Shown: in pieces, positions 1 through 8,249 of the stretch | Layout: every line of letters starts with the position of its first letter | Numbering within the stretch: the stretch's first letter is position 1 | Source: JBBRXJ01 sp038248505 | GTDB lineage: Bacteria > Bacteroidota > Bacteroidia > Bacteroidales > JBBRXJ01 | Length of the DNA: 26,750 nt | Assembly: GCA_038248505.1 (NCBI GenBank) | Contig: JBBRXJ010000051.1 | Coordinates: 1 to 26,750 of the forward strand | Direction of reading: 5' to 3' | Notes under the pieces: generated by a model | Databases searched by the model: none | Told to the model about the DNA's origin: nothing | The model's input: only the letters and a program-made list of their open reading frames with translations | Program-made: the position numbers and the translations under genes

Positions 1-108
1 CAGCAGACAGCCCAACGGGTGGCTCAGTGAAGAAGTGAAGGCGGTGACAAACTGACGGATATCGCCGAAATGTCGTCGAGTAGAAGTTCGCGTGTTCGCT
101 GCGGTCTC
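1..108. other. GC-rich segment of unknown origin, possible end of an inserted element
   Basis: By my count about 56% of these bases are G or C, whereas the next 34 bases are about 18% and the window overall is clearly AT-rich. The change is abrupt at the motif GCGGTCTC (101-108). The reverse complement of that edge begins GAGACCG, the same seven bases that begin the presumed IS left end at 26553. The plus strand has stops in all frames. The minus strand is open for 36 codons across the segment but has an in-frame stop just before it and no start codon. It may be the right end of an insertion sequence or an RNA fragment. I do not recognise it. Confidence 0.3.
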
Positions 109-111
109 TTA

Positions 112-126
112 TTATAAACGTTATAA
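112..126. promoter_or_regulatory. Inverted repeat TTATAA-ACG-TTATAA, candidate operator
   Basis: Two TTATAA arms flank a three-base CG-containing centre, 16 bases upstream of the GH30 start codon. CG-centred palindromes are typical of LacI/GalR-type operators, and similar ones precede other transcription units here. No TAnnTTTG promoter box is visible in the short AT-rich stretch 109-142, so this could equally be an incidental AT-rich palindrome. Confidence 0.3.
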
Positions 127-142
127 TATCATATTACAACAC

Positions 143-1615
143 ATGAATCTCAGTTTAAAACTCCGAGCCCTTATTATGTGCATTCTTGCAGCATATAGCG
201 CTTTAATCTCAGCCCAATCTATTTCTATCATTTATTCTTCATTGTATGGTGACCGCTTAAGCACTCAAAAACAAATTGAATTCGGTGTAGCCCCCATACC
301 ACCTAAAAGTATGATGCTATACCTTGATAAAGATGAAATTCTTATTAATCCAGCTATTATCCATCAACGCATTGATGGATTTGGAGCCTCTTTTTTAGAA
401 GCGGGTATGATTTGTGCCAATACGCTAGCACCACAGGCTAAGGAGCAATTATTTCAATCCTTGTTTGATACGATTTCTGGTGCTGGTTTCTCAGTAATGA
501 AATCGCCTATGGCAGGAAACGATTTCATGTCGGCAGGCGATTGGTACACCTATAACGACACACCAGGCGATTTGGAAATGAAAAATTTCAGCATTGCTCG
601 TGATCTTGAACCGAATGGATTAATTCCATATATCCGTGCAGCAAAAAAATACGGACATTTCATGATTCAATCCCCAATGGATTATCCGCCTGATTGGATG
701 ATCAAAGACACCACTCGAAACAAACAAGATGTTGAAGAGAATTATTTTCCTGCACTTGCAAAATATTATTTGAGATATATACAAGAGTATGAAAAACAAG
801 GAATACCAATTGATTATATAAGTCTTTTAAATGAGCCCGGTATTTATACGAAAATTCCATATTCGCAAATATCAAAGCTAGTATCAGAACACGTTGGACC
901 GCTATTTGAACAAAATAATATTCAGACAAAAATACAAATGTGTGAGGCTAATGAGCGCATTAATGCGTGGACATTTTTCCCCGCTGTTCTTGCGAATCCT
1001 AAAACGGCTAAATACATTGGTGGATTAGCTTTTCATGGCTATGATTACAATCGTAATTTTGATAAAATTGCAGCATTAAAACAAGCCTATCCTCAATATC
1101 CAATTTGGATGACAGAGATTTGTCATGCCTATGTTTGCAATACTCCTAAAACAATGAAACTCCCCAATTATGATTTCACAGATGGCGATTTTTGGGGCAA
1201 TCAAATTTTTTCTGATCTCGAAGCGGGTGTCTCAGCATGGATATATTGGAATATGATACTCGATGAGAAAGGTGGACCTTGGCTTATATCAGAGATACAT
1301 CACAATCCGGATAGTAATATACAACACCCTGTAGTTATTGTAAATAGAACTACAAAAGAAGTTACTTATACCGGAACCTTTTATTATTTAGCACATTTTA
1401 GTAAGTTCGTTCGCCCAGGATCTTCTCGAATTGGATCATTCGAGAATATTGATAGTATTCGCTGTATTGCTTTTACAAGTCCTGAAAATAAAATAGTCAT
1501 ACAAGTGTTAAATAGTAGCAATCATAATAAAAGCATTAAAATTCGGTTTGGTTCAAAACAAGCCGCTGTTGAGGTTAAGGGTATATCTATTACTACTCTT
1601 ATTTGGACCAAGTAA
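143..1615 (+). CDS. Secreted GH30-family glycoside hydrolase
   Basis: This is probably a retaining beta-glycosidase of family GH30 (glucosylceramidase / endo-xylanase-like), acting in the periplasm or outside the cell. I chose the ATG at 143 because it opens a signal peptide (MNLSLKLRALIMCILAAYSA, cleavage likely after ISAQ); the longer frame from GTG at 92 would put the signal peptide internally. The protein is 490 residues. The sequence QRIDGFGASFLEAG near the N-terminus is the usual opening of the GH30 barrel. The acid/base glutamate is in LLNEPG (E231) and the nucleophile in WMTEICH (E325), followed by WIYWNMILDEKGGP, the typical end of the barrel. A C-terminal beta domain follows. GH30 covers beta-glucosidase, beta-1,6-glucanase, beta-xylosidase, beta-fucosidase and xylanase, and I cannot tell which. 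It is followed by a GH3 gene on the same strand 463 bases downstream. Confidence 0.85.
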   Translation: MNLSLKLRALIMCILAAYSALISAQSISIIYSSLYGDRLSTQKQIEFGVAPIPPKSMMLYLDKDEILINPAIIHQRIDGFGASFLEAGMICANTLAPQAKEQLFQSLFDTISGAGFSVMKSPMAGNDFMSAGDWYTYNDTPGDLEMKNFSIARDLEPNGLIPYIRAAKKYGHFMIQSPMDYPPDWMIKDTTRNKQDVEENYFPALAKYYLRYIQEYEKQGIPIDYISLLNEPGIYTKIPYSQISKLVSEHVGPLFEQNNIQTKIQMCEANERINAWTFFPAVLANPKTAKYIGGLAFHGYDYNRNFDKIAALKQAYPQYPIWMTEICHAYVCNTPKTMKLPNYDFTDGDFWGNQIFSDLEAGVSAWIYWNMILDEKGGPWLISEIHHNPDSNIQHPVVIVNRTTKEVTYTGTFYYLAHFSKFVRPGSSRIGSFENIDSIRCIAFTSPENKIVIQVLNSSNHNKSIKIRFGSKQAAVEVKGISITTLIWTK

Positions 1616-1816
1616 AAGTAATTACAGATGTATTTAAATAAGTTTAACAGAACTTGTTTAATCATATTGCTTATCGTATCAATGCATTTATAAATTGCAT
1701 TTCTGAACTCAATGATATGCTTGCGAGTCGTTATTTTTTTTCTTCTTTCATGAATTTAAATCACTGAGACAATAATTTAAGGAACGAAAATGAACTAAAT
1801 TATTTTGTTGAACTTC

Positions 1817-1910
1817 TGCCTATTTGGACAAATAGGTATTCCGATCGGATACGCCGAGACGAGAGAGGGCTCCCAGATTGTATTCCTCGTTTTTTTGGAC
1901 GAAATAGGCA
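1817..1910 (+). ncRNA. Candidate structured leader with two competing stems
   Basis: TGCCTATTT (1817-1825) is perfectly complementary to AAATAGGCA (1902-1910). Its inner part CCTATTT (1819-1825) is also perfectly complementary to AAATAGG (1830-1836) with a GGAC loop. The sequence TTTGGAC precedes both AAATAGG copies (1823-1829 and 1894-1900). Between them are a 10-bp palindrome TCCGATCGGA (1840-1849) and a short stem ACGAG/CTCGT (1859-1863 with 1886-1890). The two pairings exclude each other, as in an RNA switch. However, it lies upstream of the promoter-like box at 2029, so it would be in the GH3 leader only if transcription starts earlier. It matches no riboswitch class I know. Confidence 0.3.
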
Positions 1911-1980
1911 TGATTCTCATACAATTACCTCGTCTGCTTGAGTCGTGGTTGTTCATTGTTGTTAATCCGTTTTAAAATCA

Positions 1981-1988
1981 AAACGTTT
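1981..1988. promoter_or_regulatory. CG-centred palindrome AAACGTTT, candidate operator
   Basis: This perfect 8-bp palindrome lies about 40 bases upstream of the -7 box of the GH3 gene, in an A/T context. It resembles the other CG-centred palindromes at 112, 4427 and 15927. On its own it is weak evidence for a binding site. Confidence 0.25.
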
Positions 1989-2028
1989 AGACATTTTCAT
2001 TTTTCTTTTTTTCTTGATAAAGAGTGAT

Positions 2029-2036
2029 TATATTTG
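2029..2036 (+). promoter_or_regulatory. Bacteroidetes -7 box TATATTTG for the GH3 gene
   Basis: TATATTTG fits the Bacteroidetes primary sigma consensus TAnnTTTG and lies 42 bases upstream of the GH3 start, leaving a leader of about 35 bases. The same octamer occurs before the histidine kinase (4521), the second sensor (16934) and the transposase (26631). A -33 TTTG element at standard spacing is not clear. Confidence 0.5.
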
Positions 2037-2078
2037 TCAGCATAGCTCGTAACAATTATTAAACTTAATACAGATAAT

Positions 2079-4331
2079 ATGAGAGGATTCCTATTGGCAT
2101 TTTCGGTAATCGTACTTTTAAGCTCATGCAAGCAAGATGCTTCAAATAGTACAAATGGTAAGGATGCTGAAATCGCAAAAAAAGTTGAAGCGCTTTTAGT
2201 TCAAATGACGCTTGAAGAAAAGATTGGACAAATGTACCAGATGAATCAAGGACAGAAGGATTCAATTAAGGTTTTCACAGCAGAAACGATACGCAAAGGG
2301 GGTGTTGGCTCTTTCTTAAATGCAGAAGATATTGCTATGCGTAATGAATTGCAACGAATAGCTGTTGAAGAATCACGTTTAAAAATTCCATTAATTTTTG
2401 GTCGCGATATTATTCATGGCTTTCGTACTGTTTTTCCTATTCCTTTAGCTCAGGCGTGTTCTTGGAATTTAGATGTGGTTCGTGAAGGCTCTACCGTTGC
2501 TGCTCGTGAGGGGCGTGCATCAGGCTATGAATGGACTTTTGCACCTATGATGGATGTTTGCCGAAACCCACGTTGGGGGCGAGTGGCAGAAGGTTATGGC
2601 GAAGATCCGTATCTTGCATCGGTAATGGCTGTAGCCATGGTGCAAGGGTTTCAGGGTAAGGATATGTCCGATAGTAATAGTATTGCTGCCTGTGCTAAAC
2701 ATTATGTTGGCTATGGTGAAGGTGAAGATGGCAAAGATTATAATAGTACATGGATACCAGAAGCAAAACTACGCAATACCTTTCTTCCACCTTTTAAAGC
2801 AGCAGTTGATGCTGGCGTTGCTACTATCATGAGTGGCTTTAATGATTTGAATAATGAACCTGCCTCTGGCAATTATCACACTTTAAAAGAAATTTTACGT
2901 GATGAAATGCAGTTTAAAGGTATGGTGGTGAGCGATTGGGCTTCTATTGCAGAAATGATATCACATGGTTATTGTGAAAATGAGAGAGAAGCTGCTTACA
3001 AAGCAATTCAAGGGAATATTGATATGGAAATGGTGAGTAAATCATACATTCATGAATTAGATACCTTATTGCAAGAATCAAAAATCACTATGTCTCACAT
3101 TGATAATGCGGTTCGTCGTATTTTAACGTTAAAATACAAAGTAGGATTGTTTGATCATCCATATACCGATACTACTAGGAGATCGGTAGTTTTATCGCAA
3201 CGACATTTGAATATTGCTCGTGAGGCTGCTACTCAAAGTATAGTAATGTTAAAGAATGAGAATAATGTGTTACCATTGTCAAAAGATATTAAAAAGTTGG
3301 CTGTTATAGGACCAATGGCTGATGATTCAGCAAATCAGATTGGAACATGGGCATTTGATGGCAGACCGATGGACTCACGTACGCCTCTTGCAGCAATAAA
3401 AGAATATTTAGGAGAGAGTCGTGTTATTTATGCAGAAGGGCTTGCTTTTCCTCGCAGTAAAGATAAATCGGGTATTTCCAAAGCGGTTTTAGCAGCACGT
3501 TCAGCAGAGGCTGCTGTGATATTTGTAGGTGAAGAGTCGATACTTTCAGGTGAAGCTCGATGTCGCGCATTCCTTAATTTACCTGGTGCACAGGAAGAAT
3601 TAATTTCTGCTGTTGCTGCAACAGGTAAACCTATCGTTCTTGTTATCATGGCTGGTCGCCCTCTGATATTCCATCACTCAGCAGATACTGTTAGTTCAGT
3701 ATTGTATGCTATGCACGGCGGGACCATGGCAGGGCCTGCGCTTTCAGATATAATTTTTGGGCTAGCTTCGCCGTCAGGACGTTTGCCTATTAGTTTCCCT
3801 AGAGCTGAGGGTCAGATACAAATTTATTATAATCACAATAATACGGGTCGTCCACCTCAATTAGATGATGAAGGTCTTCCAATTGGAACACCTTTAGATC
3901 CTAAAGGTTATCGTTCTAGATACCTTGATATTCCTACTACTCCTGCTTTTCCATTTGGATTTGGTTTATCGTACACAACATTTGAATATAGCGATATTAA
4001 ATTAAATGCGGATACTATAGGAATGAAAGACACGTTAATATTAACTGCAACCGTTACAAATACTGGTAACACAGCATCATATGATGTCCCTCAATTATAT
4101 GTTCGTGATTTGTTTGGTTCTATAACTCGTCCAGTTAAAGAACTGAAAGCGTTTACCAAAATCATGTTAAACCCAGGTGAGAAAAAAGAAATCAGTTTTA
4201 ATATAACTCCTAAGCAGCTTGGTTTCTATAATAATCAAGGGAATTTTTTGATTGAGCCAGGCAAGTTTAATATTTGGTTTGCATCAAATAGTGCAGATAA
4301 TAAACATAAAATGTTTTTTGTTTTAAAATAA
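2079..4331 (+). CDS. bglX: GH3 beta-glucosidase-like lipoprotein (BglX type)
   Basis: This is a family 3 retaining exo-glycosidase that would release terminal beta-linked glucose or a related sugar from oligosaccharides. The 750-residue length is normal for BglX. The N-terminus is a lipoprotein signal (MRGFLLAFSVIVLLSSC), so it is probably membrane-anchored. Ordered landmarks are LEEKIGQM, FGRDIIHGFRTVFPIPLAQA, FAPMMDVCRNPRWGRVAEGY, KHYVGYGEGEDGKDYN, and the nucleophile in MVVSDWAS (D286). The second domain has VGEESILSGEARCRAFLNLP, where the acid/base glutamate lies, followed by FPFGFGLSYTTFEYSD and a C-terminal fibronectin-III-like domain. The start ATG is supported by the immediate signal peptide. 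A strong terminator follows. The symbol is by family resemblance only; the substrate could be beta-xylosides rather than glucosides. Confidence 0.9.
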   Translation: MRGFLLAFSVIVLLSSCKQDASNSTNGKDAEIAKKVEALLVQMTLEEKIGQMYQMNQGQKDSIKVFTAETIRKGGVGSFLNAEDIAMRNELQRIAVEESRLKIPLIFGRDIIHGFRTVFPIPLAQACSWNLDVVREGSTVAAREGRASGYEWTFAPMMDVCRNPRWGRVAEGYGEDPYLASVMAVAMVQGFQGKDMSDSNSIAACAKHYVGYGEGEDGKDYNSTWIPEAKLRNTFLPPFKAAVDAGVATIMSGFNDLNNEPASGNYHTLKEILRDEMQFKGMVVSDWASIAEMISHGYCENEREAAYKAIQGNIDMEMVSKSYIHELDTLLQESKITMSHIDNAVRRILTLKYKVGLFDHPYTDTTRRSVVLSQRHLNIAREAATQSIVMLKNENNVLPLSKDIKKLAVIGPMADDSANQIGTWAFDGRPMDSRTPLAAIKEYLGESRVIYAEGLAFPRSKDKSGISKAVLAARSAEAAVIFVGEESILSGEARCRAFLNLPGAQEELISAVAATGKPIVLVIMAGRPLIFHHSADTVSSVLYAMHGGTMAGPALSDIIFGLASPSGRLPISFPRAEGQIQIYYNHNNTGRPPQLDDEGLPIGTPLDPKGYRSRYLDIPTTPAFPFGFGLSYTTFEYSDIKLNADTIGMKDTLILTATVTNTGNTASYDVPQLYVRDLFGSITRPVKELKAFTKIMLNPGEKKEISFNITPKQLGFYNNQGNFLIEPGKFNIWFASNSADNKHKMFFVLK

Positions 4332-4353
4332 AAATTTTTGAATTATTGAAAAG

Positions 4354-4380
4354 GCGACTCGTAATTGGGTCGCTTTTTTT
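4354..4380 (+). terminator. Rho-independent terminator after the GH3 gene
   Basis: GCGACTC (4354-4360) and GGGTCGC (4367-4373) form a 7-bp stem, with one G-T pair, around a GTAATT loop, followed by seven T (4374-4380). It starts 22 bases after the GH3 stop codon and separates that gene from the histidine kinase unit. Confidence 0.85.
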
Positions 4381-4426
4381 ATGCACTAGTGCTAGGTCGA
4401 TTGCGAGATATTTTGTTATGTGATTT

Positions 4427-4440
4427 TTGAACGCGTTTAA
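4427..4440. promoter_or_regulatory. CG-centred imperfect palindrome, candidate operator
   Basis: TTGAACGCGTTTAA is palindromic at 12 of 14 positions, with core AACGCGTT, and lies 81 bases upstream of the -7 box of the histidine kinase gene. Its shape fits a LacI/GalR-type operator. Just upstream is a second, unrelated palindrome GCACTAGTGC (4383-4392). Confidence 0.35.
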
Positions 4441-4520
4441 CTATCTGTTGAAAATGTATTGCGTTTTGTATTGTGAATATGTAATTAGTACAAGTTGCAT
4501 GAAAAACGTAACGAAATGAT

Positions 4521-4528
4521 TATATTTG
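4521..4528 (+). promoter_or_regulatory. Bacteroidetes -7 box TATATTTG for the histidine kinase unit
   Basis: TATATTTG lies three bases before an ATG at 4532. If it is used, the transcript would start at or next to that ATG and be nearly leaderless. A TTG at 4495-4497 is a possible -33 element at slightly long spacing. Confidence 0.45.
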
Positions 4529-4608
4529 ACTATGTATAAGCAAAAAAAAGTTATATAGGAGTTTTTTTTTCATCCAAATTTGCAATTTGTTTTTATGCAT
4601 TATTAATT

Positions 4609-7600
4609 TTGTTTTCTTCATGTAAACAGAATGCAAGTACGGAATCAAGAACAAATTTCAAGGCTTCAATTGCAGACACTTTACCTATGTTTGAAATTTC
4701 TGATTCACTCCCAATTTTAATTCCTGGTAAAAATGGACTAAGCTATCCACGAAAAATTCAAGCCAATTTGCCGATCAAAAAAGTGAGCAGTACAAATATT
4801 CATTTAGCAGGAACTCCTTTTGTATCAAATAAAACAGCTGCTATTATTTGTATTCCGGGTAAAGATTCGCTGACATTACCCCGTTCTTTTGCTGCAATTC
4901 ATAATGCTTTTATTGCTGGAATTCCAAAGGTGATATTGGCAAAAGAAGCTAATACCAGAGATATGAACCCTTGCAGCTTTAGCTCGTATGCGAAACAGCA
5001 AGGTTTAAACAATAATGTGATTCGTTGTATGTTGCAAGATGCAAATGGAAATTTTTGGTTTGGAACGGATGGTGGTGTTAGTAGATTTGATGGAAAATAT
5101 TTTACTCATTTTACTGTAAACGAAGGATTAACAAATAATGTGATTTATTCATTATTGGAGGATAGTAAGGGTATTTTTTGGTTTGGTACTGAAGACGGGA
5201 TATGCAAATATGATGGTATTACTTTTACAAATTACACTAAAAATGAAGGATTACTTAATACGATTATTAGATCAATTTTTGAAGATAGCAAGGGAAATAT
5301 TTGGATTGGTACAGATGGAGGGGTATGCAAATTCGATGGAAAATATTTTTTGCATTATACAATAAGTGAGGGTTTAGCAAATAATGAAGTGTATGCAATA
5401 TTTGAAGATCATTCGCAAAATATGTGGTTTGGTACCTATGGTGGTGGCGTTTCAAAGTTTGATGGTACTCAATTCGCAAATTATACTATAAAAGAAGGGC
5501 TTGTTAATAATAGAATTTGGTCAATTATTGAAGATCGAAATGAGAATATTTGTTTTGCAACAGAAGGTGGAATATGCAAATTTGACGGAAATATTTTTAC
5601 AAGCTATTCTATCAAACAAGGTTTACGAAGTAATACCGTATTATCAATTTTTGATGATACAGATGGATTTATTTGGTTTGGTTCATGGGAAGGGGGATTG
5701 ACCAAATTTGATGGAAGATACTTCACGCATTATGCCGATAAAGAAGGTTTAGCATGCAATAGTATTTATTCCATTATGGAAGATAAGGGCGGAAATATTT
5801 GGTGTGGTACCTACGAGGGGGGCGTTTATAAATTCAGCGGAAAATTATTTGTACATCTTACTAAACGGGAAGGATTATTAAATGATATTGTTCGATCCAT
5901 TGTTGAAGATCATAATGGTAGTTTTTGGTTTGGATCTTTTGGTGGATTAACTAATTATGATGGGGAAATATATTCAAGTTATTCGGTTCAAGAGGGATTA
6001 ACAAACTCAACAGTATATGCTGTATTTATTGATCATAAAAAAAACATTTGGTTTAGTTCATGGCAAAACGGGATTACTAAATTTGATGGGAGAACTTTCA
6101 CACACTATACTGTAAATGAGGGTTTAGTAAATAATAATGTGTGGACTATTATTGAGGATTATAAAGGTAATTTATGGTTTGGTACTGATGGTGGTTTAAG
6201 TAAATTTAATGGAGAGGCTTTTACTAATTATACGATTGAAGAAGGTTTGGTAAATAATAGAGTTAAAACAATTATTTTAGATTATGCAGGTAATTTATGG
6301 ATGGGGACGGATGGTGGCGCCTGTAAATTTGATGGGAAAAAACTTACACATTTTACCGAATGGGAAGGATTAGCTAATAACAGGGTACGATCTATACTTG
6401 AAGACTGCAATGGTAATATTTGGTTTGGAACATTAGGAGCTGGTATAAGTGTTTTGTTTAAAATGGATGGTGATCCTTATAAACCATATACTGTAATTAA
6501 TAAAACGAATTTATTAAGATTAACAGAACGTGATGGTCTTTCTGGTGACAATATTTTTAGCATGTTAATGGACAAGAAAGGGAATATCTTTATTGGTACA
6601 CAGTTTGGCCTTAGTACAATTGACTCAAAGACTATTAAGAATAAAGAACTTTTTGGACCTCAAAGGAAAAACTCAAACATACCACTTTTCAAAAACTATA
6701 ATCATCAAGATGGATTTCTAGGACTAGGTGTTAATGAAGGGAAAACCATTTGCGAAGCAAAAGATGGATCAATATGGATTGCGACAAATGATAGATTAAG
6801 CCGATTCTTTCCTGAAAAAGTTAAGCAAGATACTTTAGCCCCTTATATTCAACTTACCCATGTAGCATTGTTTAATGAACCAATTGAGTGGGTTAATCTC
6901 TCACAATCTTATACCTTACCAAATCAACATAACCTGAATGTTACAGCCAAAGACACAAGTTTTATATTAGGTAATGGGGTTAGGCTTCATGATTTTAAAT
7001 TTGATAGTATATTAGCATGGACGGGTTTACCTGTACATTTGAGTTTAGCGTATAATAATAATTACCTAACATTCGATTATATTAGTATTACACAGGAGCA
7101 GAGTAAAAGAATAAAATATCAGTATAAACTAGAGGGAATTGATGAAAATTGGAGTGCATTAACAGAGCGTACATCGGCACCCTATGGCAATTTGCCACAT
7201 GGTACTTTTACGTTTAAAGTAAGGTCAATGAATGCTACTGGCTTTTGGAGCAATGTTTGTTCGTATACCTTTACTATTCGTCCGCCTTGGTGGAAGACGC
7301 TATGGTTTAATGTTTTTGTGGCTGTCTTAATTCTATTAGCTTTATGGTTTTTTTACCGTTTACGCTTGGCTGCTTTGAGGAAACAGAAAAAGCAACTACA
7401 GATTATCGTAATGGAAAAAACGATAGAGATACTTCGTCAGAATGAAGAAGTACAAAACGTAAATAAAGAACTTATTACTGCAAATAGTGAATTGTTTAAG
7501 CAGCATGATGAGTTAGAAGTAACCCTTCATTCTCTAAAAACTACACAAAACCAACTTATTCAATCAGAAAAGATGGCATCACTTGGTATTCTTTCAGCAG

Positions 7601-8244
7601 GTATTGCACATGAGGTGAACAATCCTTTGAACTTTATTAAAGGCGGTTTTGTTGGATTAGATTCATACTTTATTGAAAATTTACCAGAACATATTGAAAA
7701 TGTCTCACCATATTTAGAGGCAATAAACGTTGGTGTTGATCGTGCAACCGTTATTGTTAGTAGTTTAAGCGCTTATAGTCGAAAGGACGAAACTATTCTA
7801 TCGCATTGCTCACTTCATATTATTATTGAAAATTGTTTATTAATGCTTAATAGTAGTATTAATAATAAAGTTGAGATTGTAAAACAGTTCTGTTCAACTG
7901 AAACTAAAATACTTGCCAATGAAGGGAAGGTACATCAAGCTTTTATGAATATACTTGCTAATGCAGAACAGTCAATAGATGAAAAAGGAACAATAACAAT
8001 AAAAACAGAAGTAGGTTCGGATTTTTTTGTTACTCATATTTCAGATAATGGATGTGGTATAAGTAAAGAGAATCTCAATAAAATAACGGAACCATTTTTT
8101 ACCACTAAATACCCAGGTAAAGGGACTGGTCTTGGTTTGTCAATTACCCATAAAATAATTCTAGAGCATAACGGAAGTTTAGATTATATATCAGAATTAA
8201 GGAAAGGTACAACTGCAATTATTAAATTACCACACATTAAATAA
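4609..8244 (+). CDS. Propeller-type sensor histidine kinase
   Basis: This is a sensor kinase that probably detects a glycan fragment outside the inner membrane and phosphorylates a response regulator. From the TTG at 4609 it spans 1211 residues, but this start falls inside a lipoprotein signal peptide (LFSSC lipobox). The real start is probably ATG 4532, one base out of frame across an A8 tract. About fourteen Reg_prop propeller blades follow (residues ~140-740), eleven of them very regular 40-42-residue units with WFGTDGG and FDG motifs and EGL ends. Then come a Y_Y_Y domain, a membrane segment (~893-918), a coiled coil, a HisKA domain with the phospho-acceptor in GIAHEVNNPLNF (H1001), and a HATPase with NILANAEQSI, ISDNGCGIS and GKGTGLGLS. 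Unlike typical Bacteroidetes hybrid sensors it has no receiver or AraC-type DNA-binding domain. The response regulator gene begins 5 bases after its stop. Confidence 0.88.
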   Translation: MFSSCKQNASTESRTNFKASIADTLPMFEISDSLPILIPGKNGLSYPRKIQANLPIKKVSSTNIHLAGTPFVSNKTAAIICIPGKDSLTLPRSFAAIHNAFIAGIPKVILAKEANTRDMNPCSFSSYAKQQGLNNNVIRCMLQDANGNFWFGTDGGVSRFDGKYFTHFTVNEGLTNNVIYSLLEDSKGIFWFGTEDGICKYDGITFTNYTKNEGLLNTIIRSIFEDSKGNIWIGTDGGVCKFDGKYFLHYTISEGLANNEVYAIFEDHSQNMWFGTYGGGVSKFDGTQFANYTIKEGLVNNRIWSIIEDRNENICFATEGGICKFDGNIFTSYSIKQGLRSNTVLSIFDDTDGFIWFGSWEGGLTKFDGRYFTHYADKEGLACNSIYSIMEDKGGNIWCGTYEGGVYKFSGKLFVHLTKREGLLNDIVRSIVEDHNGSFWFGSFGGLTNYDGEIYSSYSVQEGLTNSTVYAVFIDHKKNIWFSSWQNGITKFDGRTFTHYTVNEGLVNNNVWTIIEDYKGNLWFGTDGGLSKFNGEAFTNYTIEEGLVNNRVKTIILDYAGNLWMGTDGGACKFDGKKLTHFTEWEGLANNRVRSILEDCNGNIWFGTLGAGISVLFKMDGDPYKPYTVINKTNLLRLTERDGLSGDNIFSMLMDKKGNIFIGTQFGLSTIDSKTIKNKELFGPQRKNSNIPLFKNYNHQDGFLGLGVNEGKTICEAKDGSIWIATNDRLSRFFPEKVKQDTLAPYIQLTHVALFNEPIEWVNLSQSYTLPNQHNLNVTAKDTSFILGNGVRLHDFKFDSILAWTGLPVHLSLAYNNNYLTFDYISITQEQSKRIKYQYKLEGIDENWSALTERTSAPYGNLPHGTFTFKVRSMNATGFWSNVCSYTFTIRPPWWKTLWFNVFVAVLILLALWFFYRLRLAALRKQKKQLQIIVMEKTIEILRQNEEVQNVNKELITANSELFKQHDELEVTLHSLKTTQNQLIQSEKMASLGILSAGIAHEVNNPLNFIKGGFVGLDSYFIENLPEHIENVSPYLEAINVGVDRATVIVSSLSAYSRKDETILSHCSLHIIIENCLLMLNSSINNKVEIVKQFCSTETKILANEGKVHQAFMNILANAEQSIDEKGTITIKTEVGSDFFVTHISDNGCGISKENLNKITEPFFTTKYPGKGTGLGLSITHKIILEHNGSLDYISELRKGTTAIIKLPHIK

Positions 8245-8249
8245 TCCGT

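Larger units (their letters stand above)
1616..2078. other. Intergenic region between GH30 and GH3 genes
   Basis: This 463-base gap has no plausible gene. An AT-rich near-palindrome (arms AATGCA 1681-1686 and TGCATT 1696-1701) could be a weak terminator for the GH30 gene. A more GC-rich patch at 1817-1910 carries alternative stem pairings (listed separately). A CG-centred palindrome AAACGTTT lies at 1981-1988 and a promoter-like -7 box at 2029-2036. Confidence 0.6.

Noticed and set aside
92..142. GTG-initiated extension of the GH30 gene
   Set aside because: It adds 17 residues before a good signal peptide and overlaps the GC-rich segment; ATG 143 is preferred.
1912..1930. GATTCTCATACAATTACC resembling the end of the 206-bp element
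   Set aside because: The match needs gaps and no inverted partner is found upstream, so it does not support a second element copy.
5011..6470. Regularly spaced DNA repeats resembling a CRISPR array
   Set aside because: The periodicity of about 123 bp is in frame and codes for propeller blades; there is no short identical repeat with unique spacers.
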